A DNA stretch of 64,000 nt, taken from contig OY829328.1 of assembly GCA_963691655.1 (NCBI GenBank), positions 76,016,400 to 76,080,399 on the forward strand. Direction: 5' to 3'. The notes beneath the pieces were generated by a model that made no database searches, was not told where the DNA came from, and worked only from the letters and a program-made list of their open reading frames with translations. Shown here piece after piece: positions 12,185-20,604 of this stretch; the first letter of the stretch is position 1, and every line of letters begins with the position of its first letter. The translations under genes and the position numbers were made by a program. Source of the DNA: Toxonevra muliebris (Eukaryota; Arthropoda; Insecta; Diptera; Pallopteridae).

Positions 12185-12900
12185 TCCTATTTCGCCTTGC
12201 GAAAGGATTGCTCCCAGTGCATAATTAGATGCATCAGTGGTGAGTATGAAAGGTTTGTAAGATTGGTGGTTTAATTAATTTTTCCTTCAGAGTGTCAAAC
12301 GCGTTTTGACATTCTGAGGTCCATTCAAATTTGGCATTTTTCTTTAGCAATGCATTTAAGTGCTTTGCAATGTCTGCGAAATCAGAGATAAAACTTCTGT
12401 AATAGTTGCAGAATGCTACGAATTTTCTAACTTCGTCAGTGCTTTTTGGAATTGGGTAGTTTTTAATTGTTTCAAATTTTGCAGGATCTGTTTTAACACC
12501 TTCTCTTGTTATTAAGTGTGTCCTAGGTATACGACTTCTGGTCGTAGGAAACAACATTTATCTGGGTTTAGTTTCAAATTGTATCTTTGGATGCTGCATC
12601 CAAATATTATTATATCATCGTCTACGTACAGAAATGTTTCTGATTCTAGACCTGCTAATGCAATTGTGAGCATTCTTTGAAATGAATTGGATGAAATTTT
12701 CAATCCGAAAGGGAGTCGTTTGAATTGATGATGTCCGTTTGGTGTAGAAAATGCGGTAAGTGGTCTTTATTCTTCATCAAGTCCAATTTGGTGGAACGAG
12801 CTGGTCATGTCAAGTGTCGAAAACCACTTTTCTATTCCTAATTTGTCTAGAATGTCTTCTAGTCGTGTTAGTTGGAACTTATCGTTTTTCTTTCTGTGCT
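12185..12900 (-). pseudogene. Ty3/gypsy reverse transcriptase and RNase H start, broken
   Basis: Minus-strand frames contain the RT core: SETFLYVDDDIIIFG carries the catalytic YVDD box, followed by LKLNPDKCCFLRPEVVYLGH. A shifted frame then reads ITREGVKTDPAKFETIKNYP, VRKFVAFCNYYRSFI and FEWTSECQNAFDTLKEKL, and a further shift gives PFILTTDASNYALGAIL, the start of the RNase H domain. This order is diagnostic for gypsy-type pol of the 17.6/412 group. Frame changes near 12520 and 12260 and the missing remainder of RNase H and integrase make it a pseudogene. The RNase H start is joined in frame to the unrecognised ORF at 11570-12184. Confidence 0.85.
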
Positions 12901-12976
12901 GCTTCAGCTCCTCTTCTAGTCTGTTAATTTGGGAGTAAATAAAATTCGTAGCGTTGAATTCAGGAAGCGGCTCAGT

Positions 12977-13163
12977 TTAGAGGCTTCTTCTTAGTGTTGC
13001 TAATTGTCTCTCCATAAAGTTTTGTTTGCCTCCACGTCTTTTCTTCGATATCGCCGTGTTGAAGTATGATATGGCTGTAAGGTTTTTGTCTTCTGTTGCC
13101 TGTTTCCTCTTCTGGAAGTCCGCGATTGTCAGCGGTGGTGGTCCTGGCCTATCATTCATCTAG
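12977..13163 (-). CDS. Leader ORF of an LTR element, KRGGK module, copy 1
   Basis: A frame of about 60 codons starts about 60 bp inside a primer-binding site (13216-13227), so it is the first ORF of an LTR element. It reads MNDRPGPPPLTIADFQKRK, then LTAISYF, then KKRRGGKQN and RRSL. The same layout, P-P/A-P-L-T-I-x-D, LTxIxY and KKRxGGK, recurs at five other places in the window. Small ORFs ahead of gag are known in the 412/mdg1 group of fly elements, which would fit. Function is unknown; the basic character suggests nucleic acid binding. Confidence 0.55.
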
Positions 13164-13215
13164 TGTTTATTGTGTCTGCTTTGGAGTAAATTTTATTTTG
13201 GTTTCGCCAAATTTT

Positions 13216-13227
13216 GCAGGGTCGCCA
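13216..13227 (-). other. LTR primer-binding site, TGGCGACCCTGC
   Basis: The minus strand reads TTTACA then TGGCGACCCTGC. An LTR ending in CA abuts an 18-mer-type primer site starting TGG. The same site occurs at 23875-23886, with variants at 14693-14705 and 25909-25920. The start resembles the arginine-tRNA primer sites of mdg1/412 elements, from memory. Confidence 0.65.
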
Positions 13228-13239
13228 TGTAAAGAGTGG

Positions 13240-13502
13240 AGTTTGTCTATGTATGTACGCAATCTCTGTTCTCTAGTCTTCAATCTGATAGGGATCTGAA
13301 TACCGTTCCATCCAGCGTAATACGCCTCGTGGAGTGAACGGTAACTAACGGCTGTATCAGCGTCAGCAGAGATGACTACGTTCTTCGGTAACGGAATTGG
13401 CAGACATAACGGTATCAATAATACGGTTAGCCTCTGCGGCATTTCGTCGCCTGAGAATTGATTTGGCGTATAGGTATACGAATTTGTACACACATACGCC
13501 AA
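13240..13502 (-). pseudogene. Capsid-like fragment 1
   Basis: The minus-strand frame contains PLPKNVVISADADTAVSYRS followed by LHEAYYAGWNGIQIPIRLKT. The peptide core SLHEAYYA-WNG reappears at 28260-28320, next to other capsid-like pieces, so it belongs to a repeated element protein. The open frame runs on across the LTR/primer-site junction at 13228, which shows that the open frame there is accidental. I do not recognise the family. Confidence 0.45.
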
Positions 13503-13520
13503 ATAAATTCTCAGGCGACG
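13445..13520. repeat. Inverted repeat, 26 bp arms
   Basis: CGTCGCCTGAGAATT at 13445 begins a 26 bp arm whose reverse complement, with one mismatch, lies at 13495-13520. The 24 bp loop contains TATAGGTATACG. It sits at the upstream edge of the capsid-like fragment at 13240-13502 and marks a fold-back or rearrangement junction. Confidence 0.85.
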
Positions 13521-13761
13521 ATTTGATGCAGCAAAGTTGGAAGTAGCATTACTTATTGTGTCTTCATAATTGTCGAAACTTCCAGCTTCCTCTTCGGTGC
13601 AACTTTCGCGATAAAAGTGTGCTTCAATTGAGCTATTGTAGCCCCATGGCAGTCAACTCTTCTATTAGATTTTGTTTTGCCACTTTTATTTGTGTTACAT
13701 ATTTTTTGAGTTTTTTGTTGTTATGATTAAATTATGCACTCCTCTGAACCCAATGTGATTA

Positions 13762-13975
13762 TCATTTTAATTCTTTTTCTCCTTCCATTTTCTCTACTGC
13801 CCTCATCATTAAGCATGTTTCTTCTTCTATCGTTGATTTATTGTCATAATCAGCCACTGTGGCTCTTTTATTCTTTCTTATTGTATTGAAAACAGCTTGC
13901 ATACATTTTATCTTTGCCTCGTTTATTGGAGGAGTTGGGAGTTTGAGGATCAAACTTTTTCAGTGGGTTCTTCTA
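13762..13975 (-). pseudogene. Retroelement leader/gag fragment (INEAKIKCMQAVF)
   Basis: The minus-strand frame reads LILKLPTPPINEAKIKCMQ, then AVFNTIRKNKRATVADYDN and a charged end. A related peptide, DLDNPTDLAKIRCMKAVF, lies at 21855-21930 (minus), and a weaker one, APPRINDAVCKLKNFL, at 30400-30500. It is probably an N-terminal gag or leader piece of the local LTR elements. Confidence 0.4.
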
Positions 13976-14040
13976 CCCATCATAATTTATTTATTCTTTA
14001 TAACAATTTATTAATTTACAATTTTTTTTTTTCAAACATT

Positions 14041-14155
14041 AATCACTCTAAATAGCCGTTGTCTCCAAATGGCTCTGACTCATCTGAGGTATCGCTGAGA
14101 ACATTTTCAATGTCGTCGTCAGTCAGTTTAGCTCTCTTGGGACATATAATTCAAT
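14041..14155 (-). pseudogene. Acidic C-terminal tail fragment of an element protein
   Basis: The minus strand encodes PKRAKLTDDDIENVLSDTSD followed by ESEPFGDNGYLE and a stop. Similar acidic tails with paired SD/DN motifs are read at 29780-29880 and 37830-37930. A repeated element protein is inferred; its function is unknown. Confidence 0.35.
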
Positions 14156-14337
14156 GAACTAAAAAAAACATAATTATATCAATAATAATTAAAAAAAAAA
14201 ATATTGCGTGATCAAACGAATCAACTTAAATAAATTTAGGGATTTAACATTTATTGGCGCTTATTCACAGTATTAAGATTTGACATAAGGGCGCGGATTG
14301 CAATAGACAGTGCTTAGCCGCACTTTCGACTTTTGCG

Positions 14338-14640
14338 TCACTTTATACTATACCCTAAAAGCCGCCGTTGTCTTCTTCTTCCGCAGTGTCTGCAACTCCT
14401 CAGTTTTCTGCAGCTCGCTGTCCAATTCCCATGTAGCTTGGAAAGGTAGTGGTGGGATCGCTGTTGAGGATGCGTTTTAAATCTGTTAACCTTCTTTTCA
14501 GCCGATTTTGTTTTCCAGCTCTCTTCTTCTTGCCTACCGACGTATCCACGTACGGTATCGCTGTCAGCTTGTGCTTGATCTGTGATTCGGTGCACTAACT
14601 CCTCTATGGTCAGTGCTGCAGGAACAGAAGTGTTGGGCAT
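14338..14640 (-). pseudogene. Leader ORF, KRGGK module, copy 2 (frameshifted)
   Basis: It lies 53 bp inside the primer site at 14693-14705. It begins MPNTSVPAALTIEELVHRI; after a frame change the minus strand reads LTAIPYVDTSVGKKKRAGKQ and LKRRLTDLKRILNSDPTT. This aligns with the copies at 22086-22348 and 25711-25846. One base change of frame separates the two halves, so the copy is broken. Confidence 0.6.
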
Positions 14641-14692
14641 TAATTCTTCCAGGATTTTCCTAACTGGACTCGAAAACTCTAAGTTCTAGTTA

Positions 14693-14705
14693 GGCAGGAT
14701 CGCCA
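14693..14705 (-). other. LTR primer-binding site, TGGCGATCCTGCC
   Basis: The minus strand reads ATTGTA then TGGCGATCCTGCC. By memory this is the complement of the 3' end of a fly arginine tRNA, including CCA. It borders the L1 LTR (14706-15160), whose terminal CA has mutated. Confidence 0.6.
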
Positions 14706-15160
14706 TACAATGTTCCTACTAATTCATCTGTTCTTAATAAAACTCCTGAACTTTTTCTATTGTAGATAATCGAGTTAGCTTGCTAGGACGCGTTCTCAAA
14801 AATCTACCTCTTTATTTAAAATTTCAGCCTTATATACTTACTACTTACATCTATGGTGAATTTATAAACATATTTCACCAATATCTTACTCTCTAACTTA
14901 TGTAGATTGTACTGGATTATATTCATTCCCCTTATTCTATCGGCAGTGCAGTTGTCCCAATACCCAATTCGGTGCCTCATCGAATTGTGTGGTCAGTGCA
15001 TTGTACTACATTTACATTGCATTATATTTCCACAGCAATGTTAAATGTGTGCCATCAAAAATGCAGCATAAGCATTTATGACTTGCCATAGAATCTAGTA
15101 ATACGTATGGGAATGAATAGTAGAGTTTGTGTGTGTGTACATATGTCCAGTTACACTATA
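14706..15160 (-). mobile_element. LTR, family L1 (455 bp)
   Basis: It is bounded by the primer site on one side and shares its body with 10763-11062. On the minus strand it carries TATATAAG (14829-14836) and, further on, AATAAA (14811-14816), the expected promoter and poly-A signals. This orients the element to the minus strand and makes it the 5' LTR of the leader ORF at 14338-14640. Confidence 0.75.
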
Positions 15161-15199
15161 ACATAAATATGAATCTATAGTTATTCTATTGTAATACCT

Positions 15200-15229
15200 A
15201 AACGTTCATGACAATGTGGATACACTACA
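15200..15229 (-). mobile_element. Remnant of an L3 LTR end
   Basis: GTTCATGACAATGTGGATAC followed by ACTACA is the terminal sequence of the L3 LTR family seen complete at 18390-19063. Only about 26 bp remain. Confidence 0.6.
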
Positions 15230-15499
15230 AAGATCTTTTAAATTCATATGAACCTGACTTATCTTCCATATCTCAGATGCATTGCATCAACATATTTAAT
15301 AATCATATTTCGATCGCAAATCTGGTAAGAAAAAAATTGTTTTTTCTTCTGACGTTGTCATGTCAACCAAGTTTACTTTCCAGCTGCCCAAAGCTACCTC
15401 ATCAAGTTTTGGTCTTTAATCAGTGTTTTTTATCATCATTCCTGGTAGCCAAGCAGCATAATGCATAAGAGTTAAGGGGAAATGTATAATAGTAGTATA

Positions 15500-15860
15500 A
15501 CACTACACTATATAACCTTTGATTGAGTTTTTCTTTTATGTCTAACAGAATATCATTTCTTGCTATCTCAGAGTTTGGCAGATCAATGATGAATTCTTAA
15601 CGATTTTTTCATTATTAAACATATATAATAGTTTTATTTAAAGTTTAAGATAAATATAGAAAAATATTACTTGTTAGCACAAGCTAGATGTAATACTATG
15701 AAATGTATATATATTTTATAACGTTCGAATTCGAATTTCTCCCTTACCGAATCTTCTGATTTTTCGTTAGAATTCTCAGTTGAATTTGCTGAAATTCTAC
15801 ACGATGCAATAATCAGTGTGAGCGCCATTATGGGGCTAATCTTAAGAATAGACATGAATA
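15500..15860 (-). pseudogene. Element protein fragments repeated at 27770-28010
   Basis: Two minus-strand pieces have counterparts elsewhere. FIIDLPNSEIARNDILLDIK (about 15525-15600) matches 27770-27860. A frame starting at 15855, MSILKISPIMALTLIIASCR with a hydrophobic core followed by SANSTENSNEKSEDSV, matches 27900-28010. The second looks like a signal peptide plus a short Ser/Asn/Glu-rich mature part. The order of the pieces is kept in both places, so they come from one element protein or two adjacent ORFs. Confidence 0.5.
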
Positions 15861-16049
15861 TGATATGTACTATTTAACATATATAATCCTTTAATTGATG
15901 CTGACAATACGTCAATGAGTTTGACGTCGCAATTATTTAAAGATAAGACTAATTTTAAATTTGAAAAAGGCTGTAGATTTAAAATTTTATCTTAAACAAT
16001 GCCATCTATATTTACTAAATTTGTAATCGAATCTTAGACTTTTTCATGG

Positions 16050-16530
16050 AACAAAAATATATAATGTGTTATGCAAGTACATACCATTTCTTCAAAAATC
16101 CAAGTCCAATTTATGAGAGGGACGTAAATAATTATATAAGACAAAGAGGTCTTGCTGACCACTTTCTCACTAACGCCATAATATCGGCAAACAAAATTTA
16201 ATAAGAAATTAGATGATGCAAGTACATACCATTTTATCAAAAATCCAAAGCCAATCAAAGGTACATATAACATCATAAAGGTTAGGGAAGATATGCTGAC
16301 CACTTTCTCACTAACGCCATAATATCGGCAAACAAAATTTAATAAGAAATTAGATGATACAAATGTTTATGCAAGTACATACCATTTTATCAAAAATCCA
16401 AAGCCAATCAAAGGTACATACAAAATGATGTATGATAAGGAGGTCTTGCTGACTACTTTCACACTAACGCCATACTATCGGCAAACAAAATTTAATAACA
16501 AGAAATTAGATGATACAAATGTATGACCAA
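16050..16530 (-). repeat. Three tandem ~150 bp units with exon-like cores
   Basis: The block GCAAGTACATACCATT recurs at 16073, 16218 and 16371 (spacing 145 and 153). On the minus strand each unit holds a 66-70 nt hydrophobic coding segment ending in a strong donor, AAATG|GTATGTACTTGC, and preceded by a possible acceptor in GTGGTCAG or GTAGTCAG. The segments read SLSYIILYVPLIGFGFLIKW, SLTFMMLYVPLIGFGFLIKW and SLSYIIIYVPLINWTWIFEE. They could be duplicated small exons of a membrane protein or a tandem repeat that looks coding by chance. No adjoining gene is seen. Confidence 0.5.
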
Positions 16531-17364
16531 AGCCGAAAATGTTCAAATAAAAATTAAATCAAATAATCTTTTGTTTAATTAGTAAAAGGATTATGTATGC
16601 CTGCTTGCAGAGTATATATGCCAATATATTTTACCTTCATCATAGATACATCACAGTTACATGGACGTAATGATTATGATCAATTCCATGTTAATGATGT
16701 TGCGACTTGACTTACTGTCGAGCTGAACTAAATTTGCCCGTTATTACTAGTAGAAGAGAAGCAAACAGAATTATCGTCTTTGTTTAGAACTATCCCAGGG
16801 GTGTTTTTCAATTTCTTTAGAAATCCAGCGGTGAGGATGAGGATGGAAAGAATAATAAAATTAATAAAAAACATTTTTGTTGATGTTTTTTTGTATATTC
16901 TTAATTGATGCGTCTTTGTTGAGCCTGAAATTCTTCACAAACCTTAGAGATTATTTCTTCGAAAATTTTAATTTCATTTAATTCCATGGGGAATTCTAAA
17001 GAAAATATCTGATAAACTGGTTTTTATTCTTGTACATATATATCCGACTTTCGATCGTTTGTCCATATTAAGAGGATTGCAAGCATTTCTTAACCACTTG
17101 CGTTCTATATTTAAGCATATGTTCTTCTTCTACTAAAATTACCACTGCTTCCGTGGAATTCATTTTTTTTATAGCTTATTGCACAAAAAAAAAACATCGT
17201 TTTGATTAATTTTTATATTTTATTAAAATTATTACTTTTCGTGTAAAAAGATTTGCCTTCCCGTTTTATTATAGGAATCTCCAAAATGGATTAAGCTAGG
17301 ATTACAACGTTTTTTTTTAAAATTAGATTGTATCTCGTTTTAGACCCATTGTCTGTTTCACTAT
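16531..17364. other. Mostly gene-less stretch
   Basis: No supported gene. A minus-strand frame of about 30 codons beginning MNSTEAVVILVEEEHMLKYR (about 17165 downward) may be an LTR-element leader exon but is unsupported. Confidence 0.4.
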
Positions 17365-17695
17365 AGGGTGATTCTCTAAGTCTAGTATATGCCCTTGCAT
17401 GGTAGCACGATAGCACAAATTGTAAAACTTTCCATTCCGTACAACGAAACAAAAACAAAATACACGTCAATCCATTCTGCAACACTTAAAAACTTTTCCT
17501 ACAACGATACCCATGTATATGTTCAATGCAATGAAGTGTGCAACTCTTTGCCTCTCTCTCACTCTCTGTGTTTACATTTTCTTACATATTACAGTTCTAC
17601 ATTAACGTACGCTCTGGAATCGTAATATAATTTAGTATAATATTTTTGCATTTCGTGCTATCGTGCAATTATACTAGAACATAGAGAATCACCCT
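17365..17695. mobile_element. MITE with ~30 bp inverted ends (331 bp)
   Basis: The left end AGGGTGATTCTCTAAGTCTAG and right end, read in reverse complement as AGGGTGATTCTCTATGTTCTAG, form imperfect inverted repeats of about 30 bp and continue to a shared GCACGATAGCAC. TAT flanks both sides (17362-17364 and 17696-17698), a 3 bp (or TA) target duplication. No transposase is encoded. Confidence 0.8.
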
Positions 17696-17699
17696 TATG

Positions 17700-18197
17700 T
17701 GTTGTAAAAGTATAAAAAGGAAAACACTCTGGTTGTTATAATTTGAATTTTATTGATTGGTAACTGGTAGCCGCGGGGATAGAGAACACACTAAAGTTGA
17801 TGAATTATTTGTGACAGTGCTGCTGCTCGCATTGAGAATGCGCAGAAATAGTTGCAGGTGCTCGCTGTGGAGATGCGCACTTTTCGCTGGTGCTGGCTGT
17901 GGAAAATGCGCAGAAAAAAGATGTGGGTGCTCGCTGTGGAGATATGCACATTTTTATAAATACCGGAGCTTTGATGATAGAAGAAAAAAAAAAGGAATGA
18001 CTTTTCGCGTCTAGAGGCACTTCAGTATTATGAAAGAAAAGCAGCGAGTTGCAAATGTCGTCAGTGACGACAGCGCAATTGAAATGTCACACCGGGTGAC
18101 ACATTTCTTTTCGTTTAATTATTTCTCCCTTCTGATATTTGGTGGAGGGGCCGACCAATGCGTCATCACATTAAGTGTTGCGCTTGTGTCGTAAACA
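17700..18197 (-). mobile_element. LTR, family L5, copy 1
   Basis: On the minus strand it begins TGTTTACGACACAAGCGC and contains AATAAA near 17745. It matches 30788-31366 along its length. Inside is a short repeat in which CTCGCTGTGGAGATGCGCA-type cells recur about every 40-60 bp. Neither a primer site nor a polypurine tract was found beside it, so it is probably solo or truncated. Confidence 0.65.
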
Positions 18198-18242
18198 CCC
18201 ATCCTTGAAAATGATGGAAAGGATTACGTTGTAGTAGGAGTT

Positions 18243-18389
18243 CAAAAAGTATCATGGGTGAAGAGAAAGGAGAATTTGTCAATTGAGAACCAATTTCTAG
18301 CGCAAGCGCTGTTAGCCTTACCTTGCTGGTTTCCTTTGTATGGAAAGCGAGGTAAGTCCCTAAATAGAAAAGAGTTCAAAGACCAGAAA
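18243..18389 (-). repeat. Diverged duplicate of the L3 LTR start
   Basis: Contains the L3 cells AGCGCAAGCGCTGTTAG, the CTTACCT hairpin (18317-18356) and GAGTTCAAAGACCAGAA, which recur 160 bp downstream. It is an internal duplication of the LTR edge or a second truncated LTR. Confidence 0.55.
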
Positions 18390-18475
18390 TGTAAAGGATC
18401 AATATTATTTTGTATAGAAAAGCAAAAGAGAACTAGTCAGTAGAGATATCAGAGTCTAGCGTAAGCGCTTTTAGT

Positions 18476-18515
18476 CTTACCTTGCTGGTTTCCTTAATAA
18501 GGAAAGCGAGGTAAG
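18476..18515. repeat. Hairpin in L3 LTR
   Basis: CTTACCT-TGCTGG-TTTCCTT-AATA-AAGGAAA-GCG-AGGTAAG forms two paired 7 bp arms. The same hairpin is present at 18317-18356, 20688-20727 and 24164-24203. It is conserved within the R/U5 side of the LTR (minus orientation), so a role in the element RNA is possible but unproven. Confidence 0.7.
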
Positions 18516-18669
18516 TTCCTGAATAGAAATGAGTTCAAAGACGAGAAGTCTGGTTTGAACCAAATCTGTTTTATTAATTATTTTGTATGGGTTTATATAC
18601 CCTTTTTTAAAAGTGTTATACAAAATGTTAAAACTATACTTAAACTAGTCTAATACATAAAGTTACCTA

Positions 18670-18742
18670 GGTTAGGTTAGGTTGAAGTGGCAGCCTTCTG
18701 CTTGAAAGCACACTTAAGCACATTTAGGCTCATTGTGATACC
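18670..18742 (-). mobile_element. LINE 3' tail nested in LTR, 15 bp target duplication
   Basis: A 73 bp insert begins GGTTAGGTTAGGTTGAAG and matches the 3' end of the LINE at 55568-56535. It is flanked by ACATAAAGTTACCTA on both sides (18655-18669 and 18743-18757). The same insert is in the LTR at 20605-21246, while the LTR at 24078 shows the empty site. Confidence 0.85.
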
Positions 18743-19063
18743 ACATAAAGTTACCTAAGTATAAGTGAAATAGGAATATCGATGGAGGATCGATACAAAT
18801 TCTATTGATCACTTATGTATAATATCTACATACAATATTTGGGATTGAGTGACTTTGAATTAAATTGAGTGACATTAGTTATTTTGGTTCTTACTATACA
18901 TACATACATATGTATCATAGTGCAATGCTAAGTAATGCAATACCCATTTTACATATGTTTGGTATTTAGAGTATGAGTCAAAGTAACTTATGTTGGTAGC
19001 GCACTACCGGTCACTTGTGTATCATACGGGGGGTGGCGTTCGTGACAATGTGGATACACTACA

Positions 19064-19075
19064 CCCTTACCCTTC
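19064..19075 (-). other. Polypurine tract of L3 element
   Basis: The minus strand reads GAAGGGTAAGGG directly before TGTAGTG of the 3' LTR. This is the expected plus-strand primer for reverse transcription. Confidence 0.7.
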
Positions 19076-19229
19076 AGAGCAAATTATGGGATTTTAATGA
19101 AAAAATTTGTTTTTGTGTTTATTAGATGAATTTGGAATTGAAATGCAATAATTTTTAAGTTTTTGTTTTTGTTGAGTTTGTAATACATATAAAATTAATA
19201 TATTGTGTGAAAATTTATAATTTTGCTAC

Positions 19230-19540
19230 TTAATCTATTTTAGGTTTATATAATTTTAATAGATTATTATGAAGTTCCTTATGTTTACCATTAATGTCTA
19301 CAATGCAGTTTACTTCTATTTTTTCTATAATTCTAAATGGTCCCTTATATGGACTTTGGTATTTTTTTCTATCTTGTACTCTGACTAATACTAAATCTCC
19401 TATTTTTACTTGTAATTTGTTAGTGTATTCTTTGTTTTTTTTTTTATTACCCTTTTTTCTTTTACTTTGTCTGTCATTTCTTTTGCTTTTTGTAAAGCGG
19501 TGTGTAATCTGACCTTCAATTCATTCACATAATTGTCAAA
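19230..19540 (-). pseudogene. Gypsy integrase C-terminal end (GPY/F domain)
   Basis: The minus strand reads KIGDLVLVRVQDRKKYQSPY, KGPFRIIEKIEVN, then DINGKHKELHNNLLKLYKPK and a stop at 19230-19232. The YKGPFxII signature is the GPY/F module at the end of gypsy-type integrases. Upstream, LHTALQKAKEMTDKVKEKR is joined through an A-run that shifts frame. The catalytic core is absent, deleted between this piece and the gag-like ORF at 19542-19814. With the LTRs on both sides it defines an internally deleted L3 copy. Confidence 0.85.
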
Positions 19541-19541
19541 A

Positions 19542-19814
19542 TCATAAATTGTTTTTTTTTTGTTTATTGTGTTTGTGTGCTAGTGTTAGCTGTTCTTCTA
19601 ATAGATGTTTTGTTATTGTGTATATATTCTTGAACTCTAATTTGAGTGCAGTTATAATTTTACTTTCTTCTTCTACTTTTGATGCTTCAAAGTTTAGTTT
19701 TTCTATTTCTAATTCGTCAAGTTTTTTATTAATTGTTTCTTTAGAATATATTCTTCCTGTGCTCTTTCTAAGATTTGCTAGGATTCTGGCTACATTATCT
19801 TTCGATTCTTCCAT
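19542..19814 (-). CDS. Gag-like coiled-coil ORF of the L3 element (90 codons)
   Basis: It starts MEESKDNVARILANLRKSTG and continues with heptad-like charged helices (KLDELEIEKLNFEASKVEEE, LKLEFKNIYTITKHLLEEQL). It ends in a lysine-rich stretch at an A-run that leads into the integrase remnant. Position between the leader ORFs and pol suggests the N-terminal part of Gag. There is no zinc knuckle. Family assignment rests on context. Confidence 0.5.
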   Translation of the reverse strand: MEESKDNVARILANLRKSTGRIYSKETINKKLDELEIEKLNFEASKVEEESKIITALKLEFKNIYTITKHLLEEQLTLAHKHNKQKKNNL

Positions 19815-19864
19815 TTATATCACATTTGATATTTAGAATAATTATTTTATTTTGTATTTTCGGA

Positions 19865-20062
19865 TTAAATGATTTTATACATTGGAAATTGTTCTATTAC
19901 TATTGTGCTTATGCACTTCTTAAAATATTTGTCTAATTTATATAAAATGTATAAAATTATTAATATGATGGCTACTGTTACGGTGGTGCCATTCAGGATG
20001 TTGTAGGTGGAAGTCCCTTGGTTGTTGCTGTTGATTGTTTCTTTGCTGTTGGGTTGTCCCAT
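19865..20062 (-). CDS. Small membrane ORF with myristoylation-type N terminus, copy 1
   Basis: A 65-codon frame begins MGQPNSKETINSNNQ, fitting the G-x-x-x-S N-myristoylation pattern. A Ser/Thr/Asn-rich stretch follows, then a membrane helix (TVTVAIILIILYILYKL, residues about 29-45) and a basic tail. Its ATG overlaps the stop of the upstream frame in TAATG (about 20061-20065), so it could be translated by termination-reinitiation. A second ORF of the same design, 27193-27450, also starts in a TAATG overlap. It is an accessory protein of the LTR elements; its role is unknown. Confidence 0.6.
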   Translation of the reverse strand: MGQPNSKETINSNNQGTSTYNILNGTTVTVAIILIILYILYKLDKYFKKCISTIVIEQFPMYKII

Positions 20063-20585
20063 TATTCCTTCGTCGGTCCGAAACCTAACGCTCTCATTAA
20101 TTTTATGGTTTCCACTTCACGCGTTTCCGGATTGTGGTAATCTGCTAATGTTGGATCTGCGGTAATCTGCTAATGATTATCTGCCAGATTTGCGACGTTG
20201 TTCTTGTTCCTGGGCTACTTCATGCGGCATTTTATTTCATTAATCTCTTCAAAGATTGTTTTTGGTAGATCTTCTGTTTGTCTGGTGATTTCCATTAGGA
20301 AAGCCAGTCTCTTCTTGTCCTTGACAAGCTTTCCTCCTCGTTTTGGTTTTGGTGTAGAGGAGGTCTGTGGGATCGAGATTTTTCTTTTAGGGCTTATTAC
20401 CTGTTGACGTAGTCCTTTATTGATAGTTTCTTGGTTCCTTGCCTATTTGTTGTAGGGCTTTGCTTGTATATTGGTGGTGGCTCTTTGCGTTCTTCGTTGG
20501 ATTGCGGAACATATTCCTCGTTTTGTTGTTTGGCGAACTTTACCCACTTTTGGAAAATTTTATCTATCTCCGCTTGGCTGGACAT
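20063..20585 (-). pseudogene. Leader ORF, KRGGK module, copy 3
   Basis: The minus frame starts MSSQAEIDKIFQKWVKFAKQ and stops at 20397. The adjoining frame continues with SPKRKISIPQTSSTPKPKRG and GKLVKDKKRLAFLMEITRQT, ending about 20210. A third frame, DYHNPETREVETIKLMRALG then FGPTKE, ends in the TAATG overlap with the membrane ORF. The KRGGKLVKDKKRLA core matches copies at 22086-22348 and 38052-38220. Intervening frame changes make it broken. Confidence 0.55.
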
Positions 20586-20604
20586 CTATTAGTACGGGCC
20601 ATGG

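Larger units (their letters stand above)
18390..19063 (-). mobile_element. L3 retroelement, 3' LTR (674 bp)
   Basis: On the minus strand it starts TGTAGTGTATCCACATTG and ends TTGATCCTTTACA, a TG...CA pair. It carries a TATATAAA box (complement at 18592-18599) and, downstream of it, AATAAA. A purine tract (19064-19075) abuts its start, marking it as the 3' LTR. A 73 bp LINE tail is inserted at 18670-18742. The partner LTR is 20605-21246, and a related LTR without the LINE tail is at 24078-25710. Confidence 0.8.
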
